Positions 46,835 to 53,974 of a DNA stretch of 53,974 nucleotides are shown one piece after another. The notes beneath the pieces are model-generated. The model had not been told where the DNA came from. It worked only from the letters and a program-made list of their open reading frames with translations, and searched no databases. Both the position numbers and the translations under genes were made by a program. Position 1 is the stretch's first letter. Each line of letters starts with the position of its first letter. Location: positions 1 to 53,974 of the forward strand of contig DASRSD010000005.1 of NCBI GenBank assembly GCA_035656635.1. The letters are read 5' to 3'. Origin of the DNA: Pirellulales bacterium. Its GTDB lineage: Bacteria; Planctomycetota; Planctomycetia; Pirellulales; JADZDJ01.

Positions 46835-47422
46835 TCATTTGCGCGCGGGCTTTTGCACTTCGCGGTGGCGGAAGCAATCGATGGTGTGGTCGTTCACCAT
46901 GCCCACCGCCTGCATGTGGGCGTACACCACCGTGGGGCCCAGAAATTGAAAGCCCCGTTGTTTGAGGTCTTTTGACCAGCGGGCGGCAACGTCGTCGAAG
47001 GCGGGCACCTCTTTCATCTTGCGAAATCGGTTCACGATGGGGCGGCCCTCGACCCAGCTCCACATGTATTTGGCAAACGTGCCAAACTCTTCGCGCACTT
47101 CCAAAAAGCGCTGCGCGTTATTCACCGTGGCCTTGATTTTGGCCCGATTGCGCACAATGCCGGCATCGTTCACCAATCGCTGGAGGTCGCGCGCGGTGAA
47201 GCGGGCCACTTGGCGATAGTCGAATTTAGCGAAGGCCCGGCGAAAATTTTCGCGCTTGTGCAGCACGCACCGCCACGATAAGCCCGCTTGAAACGCCTCC
47301 AGCACCAAGAACTCAAACAGCTTGCGGTCGTCATGCAGCGGCACACCCCATTCGGTATCGTGGTAAGCCACGTAAAGCGGATCATCCAGCGGCGGCCAGG
47401 GGCAACGGAGGGGCTTGGGCAT
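46835..47422 (-). CDS. tag: DNA-3-methyladenine glycosylase I
   Basis: The 195-residue glycosylase removes 3-methyladenine from alkylated DNA. Family landmarks are RCPWPPLDDPLYVAYHDTEWG at the start, with Cys 7 and His 21 as zinc ligands. FEFLVLEAFQAGLSW holds the active-site Glu. The C-terminal NDHTIDCFRH supplies the other His and Cys of the zinc site. No ribosome binding site precedes the ATG; the leader consists of the GGTGAT repeat at 47436-47517. Confidence 0.93.
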   Translation of the reverse strand: MPKPLRCPWPPLDDPLYVAYHDTEWGVPLHDDRKLFEFLVLEAFQAGLSWRCVLHKRENFRRAFAKFDYRQVARFTARDLQRLVNDAGIVRNRAKIKATVNNAQRFLEVREEFGTFAKYMWSWVEGRPIVNRFRKMKEVPAFDDVAARWSKDLKQRGFQFLGPTVVYAHMQAVGMVNDHTIDCFRHREVQKPARK

Positions 47423-47435
47423 GGGAGGGATAATG

Positions 47436-47517
47436 AGGTGATAAGGTGAGCGGGTGATAAGGTGATGGGGTGAGGTTTAGCCGCGACCCGCTGGGGGAGC
47501 GCGGGTGATGGGGTGAG
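47436..47517. repeat. GGTGATAAGGTGA-type tandem repeat upstream of tag
   Basis: Repeated GGTGATAAGGTGA and GGTGATGGGGTGA units with a central CGCGACCCGCTGGGGGAGCG stretch. It occupies the leader of the tag gene and matches the run at 46776-46803. Confidence 0.55.
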
Positions 47518-47547
47518 AGCGAAATTGTGATTAACTCGGGTGGTTTT

Positions 47548-48003
47548 TTATCCAGTATTCGCGGAAAGACCGCAATCGGGGAAGCGATTCCACATCTCTT
47601 TGCCGACCGGCAGCCTCTTGCTGGCGATGATGTCGTCGATGTGGCAAACGGGAAAGCCTTCGACATCGACGTGTCTTTTCCAAGCGTCGTCAAATTGCTC
47701 TATCCCGTCGCGGGCAAAAATTAGATCCAGATCAAATGGTCCATTCTTCAACTGCACAAAGTCCTTGCCACTTTCTATTTCCCGAAGTTGATTTTCGGAC
47801 AATTGGAAGCCTAAATCAGCGAGCGCCAAATTAATTGCTTTGCAATTCCCTTCGGTCTTTGCCGCGTACAGATCGGCATCCTGCGTTGTGTCGGGAAAGC
47901 CAAGTAGAATGGCGCCCGATTTTCCGATGAACAGATATCTTACGCCATGCCGTGCGAAGGCATCGCGGATTTCCTCCGCTTGGCGATACTCAAATGCGCC
48001 CAT
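47548..48003 (-). CDS. Nucleotidyltransferase (MNT/AbiEii-like) with apparent frameshift
   Basis: The protein starts MGAFEYRQAEEIRDAFARHG and has the nucleotidyltransferase motif as GKSGAILLGFPDTTQDADLY, with the Asp-x-Asp metal site, and FDLDLIFARDG. After SKR (near 47614) the frame changes character. Reading one base out of phase gives AGRQRDVESLPRLRSFREYW and a stop at 47531-47533, which fits the usual end of this family (SKRxxxRxKDxxxLPRL). One G is probably missing between 47613 and 47614, in the gene or in the assembly. Fourteen bases of its start overlap the upstream 76-residue gene, as in two-gene toxin-antitoxin-like pairs. Confidence 0.7.
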   Translation of the reverse strand: MGAFEYRQAEEIRDAFARHGVRYLFIGKSGAILLGFPDTTQDADLYAAKTEGNCKAINLALADLGFQLSENQLREIESGKDFVQLKNGPFDLDLIFARDGIEQFDDAWKRHVDVEGFPVCHIDDIIASKRLPVGKEMWNRFPDCGLSANTG

Positions 48004-48220
48004 AGCCGAGCCAATCGGGAAGATTTTTTTCACACCAGGCGCGATAGTCGGCCATGGTATCGAAGGCCCGGAAAGTGGCGTCGTCGAGCACTGGCTTGTA
48101 CGTGCGGATAAAAGCGTACTTAAACCGCTCGCGCAAAGGCCGCCGGGCGGCAGCTTCAAACTCCTGCATCTCTTCGGCGGAAATCGAGAGAACTGGCAAT
48201 TCTGGCTGGGATTCGAGCAT
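47990..48220 (-). CDS. Small partner protein of the nucleotidyltransferase (76 aa)
   Basis: A 76-residue protein ending ADYRAWCEKNLPDWLGYGRI, a C-terminal pattern I associate with small genes that precede nucleotidyltransferase genes in planctomycetes and cyanobacteria. It is acidic at the start and basic in the middle. Its stop overlaps the next start by 14 bases, so the two are translated together. A toxin-antitoxin role is possible but unproven. The frame is open to 48517, but the ATG at 48220 is the natural start. Confidence 0.65.
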   Translation of the reverse strand: MLESQPELPVLSISAEEMQEFEAAARRPLRERFKYAFIRTYKPVLDDATFRAFDTMADYRAWCEKNLPDWLGYGRI

Positions 48221-48492
48221 AGTTACATTGTGCCATGATAAGCTGTGAAATTGTATCACGCCCGGCAGCGATCCAAGAGCTGGTTTATTGCGTAGGGGAG
48301 ATGGTCTGGACAAACTCGTTCCTGGCGTTGTAAGTTCTTGGGCAGATGGTGGTTGAGTGAATAGCTGCCAACACTCTAGGGGACCCTGGCAACCTCGAAA
48401 GTAACGCCGTAAACTATTGCCAAAACTAAAGTTGTGTTTTTTTGGCAATTGCAGCGCCAACCGCATTCCGAGCCACAGGGAGTTGAGGGAAC

Positions 48493-49233
48493 ATGGGTGA
48501 AACCAACGGGCAAGCAATGATCGAGGCGGTCGGGTTGTCGAAATATTACGGCGATTTCGCGGCCATTGATGATGTCTCGTTTCATGTGAACCAGGGGGAA
48601 GTGGTGGCGTTTTTGGGGCCGAACGGGGCCGGCAAAAGCACCACCATGAAACTGCTGACCGGATATTTGGCTCCCACCGCCGGCTCCGCCCGCATTGCCG
48701 GGCACGACATGGCCCGCGATCGCTTGGCGGCCTCGTCCCGGTTGGGTTATTTGCCGGAAAACGGCCCGCTGTATGTCGACATGACTCCCCGCAGCCTACT
48801 GGAATTTTTTGCCGACGCGCGCGGCATGTCGCCGGCGCGGAAAAAACAGCGCATTGATGCCGTCGTGGAACAGTGCGCTTTAGGCGCAGTGATTGGCAAG
48901 GCCATTGGCAAGTTATCGAAAGGTTATCGGCAACGTGTAGGCATGGCGCAAACGCTGTTGCACGAGCCCGACGTGTTAATTCTTGACGAACCCACGGCAG
49001 GATTGGATCCGAACCAGATTCGCGAAGTGCGGGAAACCATTCGCCGGCTGGGGCGCGAAAAAACCATTTTGCTTTCGACCCATATCATGCAGGAAGTGGA
49101 AGCGATTGCCAATCGGGTGTTGTTCATTAACGAAGGTCGATTGGTGTACGATGGCGCGCCCGCGGAATTGACCAAAGACGGTTACTCGCTGGATGAACGT
49201 TTTCGAGCGCTTACCGCGACGGCGCCAGCGTGA
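48493..49233 (+). CDS. ABC transporter ATPase (GldA-like)
   Basis: The 246-residue ATPase has Walker A GPNGAGKST, the signature LSKGYRQRVGMAQ and Walker B VLILDEPTAGLDP, followed by the H-loop LSTHIM. It matches the ABC-2/GldA type. It is the first of three genes for a Gld-like transport complex: ATPase, membrane fusion GldF-GldG, DUF4340 protein. GAGG lies five bases before the ATG. The substrate of such systems outside Bacteroidetes gliding is not known. Confidence 0.93.
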   Translation: MGETNGQAMIEAVGLSKYYGDFAAIDDVSFHVNQGEVVAFLGPNGAGKSTTMKLLTGYLAPTAGSARIAGHDMARDRLAASSRLGYLPENGPLYVDMTPRSLLEFFADARGMSPARKKQRIDAVVEQCALGAVIGKAIGKLSKGYRQRVGMAQTLLHEPDVLILDEPTAGLDPNQIREVRETIRRLGREKTILLSTHIMQEVEAIANRVLFINEGRLVYDGAPAELTKDGYSLDERFRALTATAPA

Positions 49234-49244
49234 AATGCGATGAG

Positions 49245-49274
49245 CGGTTAGCAATTAGCGGCTAGCAATTAGCA
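49245..49274. repeat. TTAGCAATTAGCGGCTAGC repeat, copy 1
   Basis: A run of GTTAGCAATTAGCGGCTAGCAATTAGC between the ATPase and the GldF-GldG gene. Related units stand at 52281-52307, and an inverted copy is at 52386-52420. Confidence 0.6.
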
Positions 49275-49327
49275 GAACAACGATACGATAAAAAATTCAC
49301 CCAACACTTGAACCGTTACCATCTGCA

Positions 49328-52279
49328 ATGAATTACCACGTTATTCGCGCGATTTTCCGGCGGAACTTTGTCAGCTATTTCAGCAACCCGACGGGCTACG
49401 TCTTTATTTGCGTGTTTGTGCTGCTGGGATCGTTCTCAGCATTTTGGCCCGACGAGTTTTTCAACGCCAACCTGGCGAACTTGGAGCAACTGAATCATTG
49501 GTTCCCCTACATCATGCTGGTGTTTATACCGGCCATCACGATGAGCATTTGGGCCGACGAGCGCCGGCAGGGGACCGACGAGCTGCTGCTGACCATTCCG
49601 GCGGCCGATATTGACGTGGTGTTGGGAAAATATTTTGCCGCGGTGGCAATTTTCAGCGTGTCGCTGCTGTTCTCGCTGATTTGCAATTTGTCGGTGTTGC
49701 GAAAGCTGGGTGCTCCCGATGTCGGTTTGCTCTTGGGCACGTATTTCGGCTATTGGATGGTGGGCTTGGCGATGTTGGCCATTGGCATGGTGGCGTCGTT
49801 TTTAACGTCCAATTTAACGGTGGCGTTCATTTTGGGCGTGGCCTTCAACGCGCCGCTGGTGTTTTTGAATGTGCTGGATGTCATTGTGCGTGGCTCGGCC
49901 TGGACCGCCACTGCCAAGGGTTGGAGTGTGGGAGAGCAAATGAGCGATTTTGGCCGCGGCGTCATTAGCCTGCCCGCCATTTGCTACTTTCTAATGATCG
50001 TTGTGGCCATGCTTTATTTGTGCATGGTGCTGATTGGCCGGCGGCATTGGCTAGGGGGCCGCGGCGGCAAATCGATGGGGCCCCATTACGTGATTCGCGC
50101 CCTGGCGCTGGTGGCGCTGGCCGTGGGAGTGAATTTGCTGGTGCAGAACGTGAACATTCGGGCGGATGTCACCCAGGAACGGCTGAATTCGATTGCGCCG
50201 GAAACCAAGCAGCTAATTTCTGGTCTCGATCCGCAACATCCGGTGGTGATTGAAGCCTTCATCAGCGCGAACGTGCCGGAGGAATTTGTGCAAACCCGGC
50301 TCGATTTGCTGAATTTGCTGCGGGAATTCCAGCAGCTTTCCGGCGGAAAAATTCGCACCAACGTGCATTCCGACGTGGAGCCGCTGACCGACGAAGCCCA
50401 ACGCGCCGAACAACAATTCGGCATCGCGCCGCAGGAAGTCTTCACGCAATCGCGGGGCGTGTTCAAAAATGAAAACATCTATTTGGGCGCGGCGATCACC
50501 TGTGGGCTGGAGAAAATGGTGATCCCGTTTTTTGAGCGCGGCGTGCCCGTGGAGTACGAATTGGTGCGCTCGTTGGCGACCATCACGCAGCAAAAGCGAA
50601 AGCGCGTGGGGGTGCTGCAGACCGATGCAGAATTATTCGGCGGATTCGATTTCAGCGGCGGCATGCCCCGGCAGCGCCCCAACGAACGGTTGATTGAAGA
50701 ACTGGGCAAGCAATACGAAGTGGTGCGCGTGGATCCGACCAACCCCATCACGGAGCGCTACGACGTGCTGCTGGCAGTGCAGCCTTCATCGCTGACGCAG
50801 CCGCAAATGACGAACTTTATCGATGCCGTGCGCAAAGGCCAGCCGACGGCCATTTTTGAAGATCCGTTGCCGGCTTACATTGCCGGCGCCGTCGGCACCG
50901 GCGAGCCCCGCCGCTCACGGCAAAACCCGATGATGCCCTTCCAGCAGCCGCAAGCGGAGCCGAAGGGGAACATCCAAGAACTGTGGGATTTGCTCGGAGT
51001 GGAGTTGGTGCAAAAGAGTCGCCGCAGCGGACTGCTCGGCGATTTGGATAGTGGTTACGCCGTGGTGTGGCAAAATTTCAAGCCGGAAAGGTTCTCGGGA
51101 ATCGATCAGCTTACACCGGAGTACGTGTTCATTAGCGCCGAGGCGCCGCATACCAGCGAGCCCTTTGAGCCGTTCAACGAAAAGAATCCAATCACGGCCG
51201 GCCTGCAAGAGTTGATTCTGCCTTTGCCCGGTGGATTGACCAAGCTCAACGCCGCCAGCACCGATTTTGTGCCTCTGGTGCACACCGGCAGCAACACCGG
51301 CCTGATTATGGTGAAAGATTTGATAAGCGCGCGGGCGTCGCTGGATATTCGCAGCCGCGAAGGCGCGCCGACCAACGAGGAATATGTTTTAGCGGCGCGG
51401 ATTACAGGCAAGGCGAAAGCGACTGAGGACGAAGAAGACGCCGCAAAAACAAGCGCCAAGGATAATGGCGATAAAGCCGGCGGCAAAAAAGGGGACGACG
51501 CCAAGAACGACACAAAAAAAATGGACGCTGCAAAAACAGACGCCAAAAGCGGCGCAAAAGACGAAAAGCAGGGGGATGCCAAAGGAGCATCGTCCGATGC
51601 CGCCACAGATCACAAAGAAGACGCCAATTCCCAATTGAATGTGGTGCTGGTGGCCGATATCGACATGCTGGCTGCACTGTTTTTCGACAGCCGTGCCCGG
51701 CGTTCCCCCGATACGGAGCTGCAAATCGACACCGACAATGTCACGTTCGTGCTCAATGCCTTGGATGTGTTGGCCGGCGACATGCGCTTTGTGCAACTGC
51801 GAAACAAGCGGCCCATGCACCGCCCGCTGGAGGAAATTGTAAAGCAAACGGAAGATGCGCGCAAAGAAACGGAAAAAGCGCTCAACCAGTTCAAAAAAGC
51901 CAGCCAGGAACAAGAGGAGCAGTTGGAAAAAGAATTGACCGATACGAAGGAAGAGCTGAACAAGCAGTTAACCGAGCTGCAGAAGCAGGACAACGCCGAT
52001 CCCAACGTGCTGCGCGAGAAAGGAATCGATTTGTCGCTCAAGCTGCAAGTGGCCAGCCGGCGCAAGGAAGTGACCGAGGAGCATTTGCGGCAGGAAACTC
52101 AAAAACAAATTGAAAAAGCCAATAGCGAATTAGTGGCCTCCGTGCACGGCGTGCAAGACACTTACAAATTATGGAGCGTGATTTTGCCTCCCGTGCCTCC
52201 GCTGCTGGTGGCCTTTTTCGTGTATTTTTATCGCCGCACGAAGGAGCGCGAAGGAGTGGCCAAAGCGCGGCTCCGATAA
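49328..52279 (+). CDS. Fused GldF-GldG type ABC-2 permease/periplasmic protein (983 aa)
   Basis: The first 250 residues are an ABC-2 permease with six hydrophobic segments (VFICVFVLLGSF to CMVLIGRRHW). They are followed by another helix near 262-278 and a GldG-type exported domain (about 285-640: NSIAPETKQLISGL, PVVIEAFISANVPEEF). Residues of about 694-765 are an inserted Lys/Asp/Ala-rich disordered stretch. Residues of about 820-940 are a coiled coil, and one last membrane helix (about 955-972) ends the protein. GldF and GldG are separate in Bacteroidetes; the fusion fits planctomycetes. It pairs with the ATPase just upstream. Confidence 0.88.
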   Translation: MNYHVIRAIFRRNFVSYFSNPTGYVFICVFVLLGSFSAFWPDEFFNANLANLEQLNHWFPYIMLVFIPAITMSIWADERRQGTDELLLTIPAADIDVVLGKYFAAVAIFSVSLLFSLICNLSVLRKLGAPDVGLLLGTYFGYWMVGLAMLAIGMVASFLTSNLTVAFILGVAFNAPLVFLNVLDVIVRGSAWTATAKGWSVGEQMSDFGRGVISLPAICYFLMIVVAMLYLCMVLIGRRHWLGGRGGKSMGPHYVIRALALVALAVGVNLLVQNVNIRADVTQERLNSIAPETKQLISGLDPQHPVVIEAFISANVPEEFVQTRLDLLNLLREFQQLSGGKIRTNVHSDVEPLTDEAQRAEQQFGIAPQEVFTQSRGVFKNENIYLGAAITCGLEKMVIPFFERGVPVEYELVRSLATITQQKRKRVGVLQTDAELFGGFDFSGGMPRQRPNERLIEELGKQYEVVRVDPTNPITERYDVLLAVQPSSLTQPQMTNFIDAVRKGQPTAIFEDPLPAYIAGAVGTGEPRRSRQNPMMPFQQPQAEPKGNIQELWDLLGVELVQKSRRSGLLGDLDSGYAVVWQNFKPERFSGIDQLTPEYVFISAEAPHTSEPFEPFNEKNPITAGLQELILPLPGGLTKLNAASTDFVPLVHTGSNTGLIMVKDLISARASLDIRSREGAPTNEEYVLAARITGKAKATEDEEDAAKTSAKDNGDKAGGKKGDDAKNDTKKMDAAKTDAKSGAKDEKQGDAKGASSDAATDHKEDANSQLNVVLVADIDMLAALFFDSRARRSPDTELQIDTDNVTFVLNALDVLAGDMRFVQLRNKRPMHRPLEEIVKQTEDARKETEKALNQFKKASQEQEEQLEKELTDTKEELNKQLTELQKQDNADPNVLREKGIDLSLKLQVASRRKEVTEEHLRQETQKQIEKANSELVASVHGVQDTYKLWSVILPPVPPLLVAFFVYFYRRTKEREGVAKARLR

Positions 52280-52280
52280 C

Positions 52281-52307
52281 GAGCAGTTAGCCGTTAGCAA
52301 CTGGCGG
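52281..52307. repeat. TTAGCAATTAGC-type repeat, copy 2
   Basis: GCAGTTAGCCGTTAGCAACTGG, two bases after the GldF-GldG stop. It is degenerate relative to the copy at 49245. Confidence 0.45.
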
Positions 52308-52385
52308 CATTCATTCGCAAAAATTGAATCGGACATGAACCGTGATGCGTGAAACCTTTCGATGAAACCAAACCATATTTCCATC

Positions 52386-52420
52386 TGGCTAATCGCTAGC
52401 CGCTAATTGCTAATTGCTAC
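52386..52420. repeat. TTAGCAATTAGC-type repeat, inverted copy 3
   Basis: GGCTAATCGCTAGCCGCTAA followed by TTGCTAATTGCTAC is the reverse complement of the 49245 copy. It ends seven bases before the start of the DUF4340 gene, where a ribosome binding site would be expected. Confidence 0.6.
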
Positions 52421-52427
52421 GAAAACT

Positions 52428-53974
52428 ATGAACGAAACCAGCAAAACCATCTCGTTTGTCATGACCGCAGTTGCCGTGCTGTTCTTGGCTTGGGTGATTC
52501 GGCCTGTCCCGCCGCCGGTGCAAACCGACGCGTTGGTCGGCAAGTCGTTATTTCCCGCGCTGGACGATCCGCTCAAGGCCAAGCGCATGCGAATTGTCAC
52601 CTTCGACGAGGGAACCAGCCAGGTTCGAGATTTCGAAGTGGCGCAAGTGAACGGCGCCTGGTCGTTGCCGTCGCACAAAAACTATCCGGCCGATGCCAAA
52701 GACCAAATGGCTTCCGCCGCGGCGTCGCTGGTCGATCTGAAAGTGTTGGCCGCCGTCAGCAACGATGCCCGCGATCATGCACTGTACGGCGTGGTCGAGC
52801 CAAAATCTTCCGAAGATCAGTTCGGACAAAAAGGAGTGGGCAAGCTGGTCACCATTGAAGATGAAAACAGCAAGCCACTGGCGCGGATCATCATCGGCAA
52901 GGAAGATAAGCCCACGCACAGCGACGAGTTCGCCGGCTCGCAAACGCAATTGCGGTTTGTCCGCATTCCGGGCCAGGACCAGGTGTATCGGGTGCAAATG
53001 AATGCCGATAAATTCAGCACCAATTTTGCCGATTGGATCGAAACCGACCTGCTCAAGCTTAGTCCCTGGGATGTAACGGATATCAAGCTCCACGATTACT
53101 CCGTGGCCGACAAGCTGACTCCCACGGGCGAAGTGACGCCGGTGATGATGCCGCGGGCCGACATCGATTTGTCGTTCGACGATAAATCGAACAAGTGGAA
53201 TCTTAAGCAACTGGAAGAATACAAAGACAGCAAGCCCAAGGAAGTGAAGCTGACCGACGCGGAGGAATTGAACACGACCAAATTGAACGATTTAAAAACC
53301 GCGCTCAGCAATTTGAAAATTATCGACGTGGCCCGCAAACCGCCGCAACTGAGCGCCGACTTAAAGACGGAAAAGGGAGCGATACGCGACGAAGGGATGG
53401 AAGATTTAATGCGCCGCGGCTTTCTGCCGGCGATGGTGCACAATCAATTCCAGCTTGTCTCGAATGACGGCGAGGCCATTGTTTCGATGAAGGACGGCGT
53501 GCAATACGTGCTGCGGTTTGGCGAGGTGGCGGGAATCGATTCCGGCGCCGAGGCCGACAAAAAGAAAACCGCCGATGCCAAGTCGGACGGCAAAAAAGAC
53601 GAGAAAGGCAAAAAGAGCGAAACCGCTGGCGAGAAGTCGGAGGCGTCAATTGCCGACGAGGCCGACAAAAGCGGAGGGGAGAAATCGAGCAAGACAGGCG
53701 GCCTGAGTCGGTACATCATGGTGATGGCCCAGTTCAATCCCGATTTAATTCCTAAGCCCGTATTGCAACCGTTGCCGGAAATCAAAAAAGCGCCCGAGAA
53801 AGCAACCACCGGCAAAACCGCCGAGCCGACAAAAACCGAAGGGGCAAAAGCTGCATCGGCCGACAAAAAAGGAGACGGCAAATCGGACGCCAAAAGCGAG
53901 GACAAGAAAGACGACAAGAAAGACGCCAAGAAGGATGATTCCAAATCGGGCGCGGCAGCCAAAGATGAAAACGA
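52428..53974 (+). CDS. DUF4340 domain protein (partial at window end)
   Basis: Third gene of the Gld-like operon. It starts with a membrane helix (about 8-25) and an exported DUF4340-type region (about 35-365: KRMRIVTFDEGT, YGVVEPKS, RIIIGKED, LSPWDVTDIKLHDY). DUF4340 proteins often accompany GldG and are of unknown role. From about residue 370 a Lys/Asp/Ala-rich disordered tail begins (KKDDKKDAKKDDSKSG near the edge), like the insert in the GldF-GldG protein. The frame is open to the window end, so the gene continues beyond 53974. Confidence 0.88.
   Translation, partial: MNETSKTISFVMTAVAVLFLAWVIRPVPPPVQTDALVGKSLFPALDDPLKAKRMRIVTFDEGTSQVRDFEVAQVNGAWSLPSHKNYPADAKDQMASAAASLVDLKVLAAVSNDARDHALYGVVEPKSSEDQFGQKGVGKLVTIEDENSKPLARIIIGKEDKPTHSDEFAGSQTQLRFVRIPGQDQVYRVQMNADKFSTNFADWIETDLLKLSPWDVTDIKLHDYSVADKLTPTGEVTPVMMPRADIDLSFDDKSNKWNLKQLEEYKDSKPKEVKLTDAEELNTTKLNDLKTALSNLKIIDVARKPPQLSADLKTEKGAIRDEGMEDLMRRGFLPAMVHNQFQLVSNDGEAIVSMKDGVQYVLRFGEVAGIDSGAEADKKKTADAKSDGKKDEKGKKSETAGEKSEASIADEADKSGGEKSSKTGGLSRYIMVMAQFNPDLIPKPVLQPLPEIKKAPEKATTGKTAEPTKTEGAKAASADKKGDGKSDAKSEDKKDDKKDAKKDDSKSGAAAKDEN

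Overview
The window looks like chromosomal DNA of a planctomycete, probably of the Pirellula lineage. I infer this from several traits that occur together: a ThiD2-ThiE fusion, Ser/Thr kinases with a DUF4384-type tail, an LEPR-XLL-like export signal ahead of a dockerin pair, a GldF/GldG fusion followed by a DUF4340 protein, a giant membrane protein with a huge disordered tail, and many short intergenic repeat families. No rRNA or tRNA gene, CRISPR array or insertion sequence was recognised. Both ends cut through genes.

Layout. 1-3.0 kb (minus): trpD overlapping a Cu-type P1B ATPase that runs off the left edge. 3.2-6.2 kb (plus): a PQQ-type beta-propeller protein, then a PaaK-like adenylating enzyme coupled to a DUF971 protein. 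6.3-7.9 kb (minus): proC and two small conserved genes. 8.4-10.9 kb (plus): three tiny exported proteins, a larger exported protein and a DUF1810 protein. 11.6-14.9 kb (minus): a histidine kinase and NtrC-type regulator pair; the regulator carries an in-frame copy of an intergenic repeat. 15.2-18.5 kb: an ICMT-like methyltransferase, an LptF/G permease and a PP2C phosphatase. 18.9-25.5 kb: a PEGA lipoprotein, an MlaE-MlaF-MlaD lipid transport operon and clpC.

26.1-28.1 kb is the first accessory-looking stretch. It has a TPR-like membrane protein and then three small genes with phage-virion-like domains, two of which share a duplicated domain. 28.2-30.7 kb holds thiD2-thiE, a TlpA-like thioredoxin and a CYTH protein. 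30.8-42.8 kb is a surface and signalling block: a dockerin protein, a transmembrane Ser/Thr kinase translationally coupled to a 1386-residue TPR-CHAT protease-like protein, and a 1553-residue protein with about 850 residues of low-complexity sequence. 42.9-54.0 kb holds nadB, a repeat-rich 1.7 kb stretch, a GNAT acetyltransferase, tag, a small protein plus nucleotidyltransferase pair (the latter with an apparent frameshift), and a GldA / GldF-GldG / DUF4340 ABC transport operon.

The most unusual items are the phage-domain cluster, the kinase/CHAT pair, the repeat turned into coding sequence in the response regulator, the frameshifted nucleotidyltransferase, the substituted active site of TrpD, and an exact 13-base match to a sequencing-adapter core at 45094.
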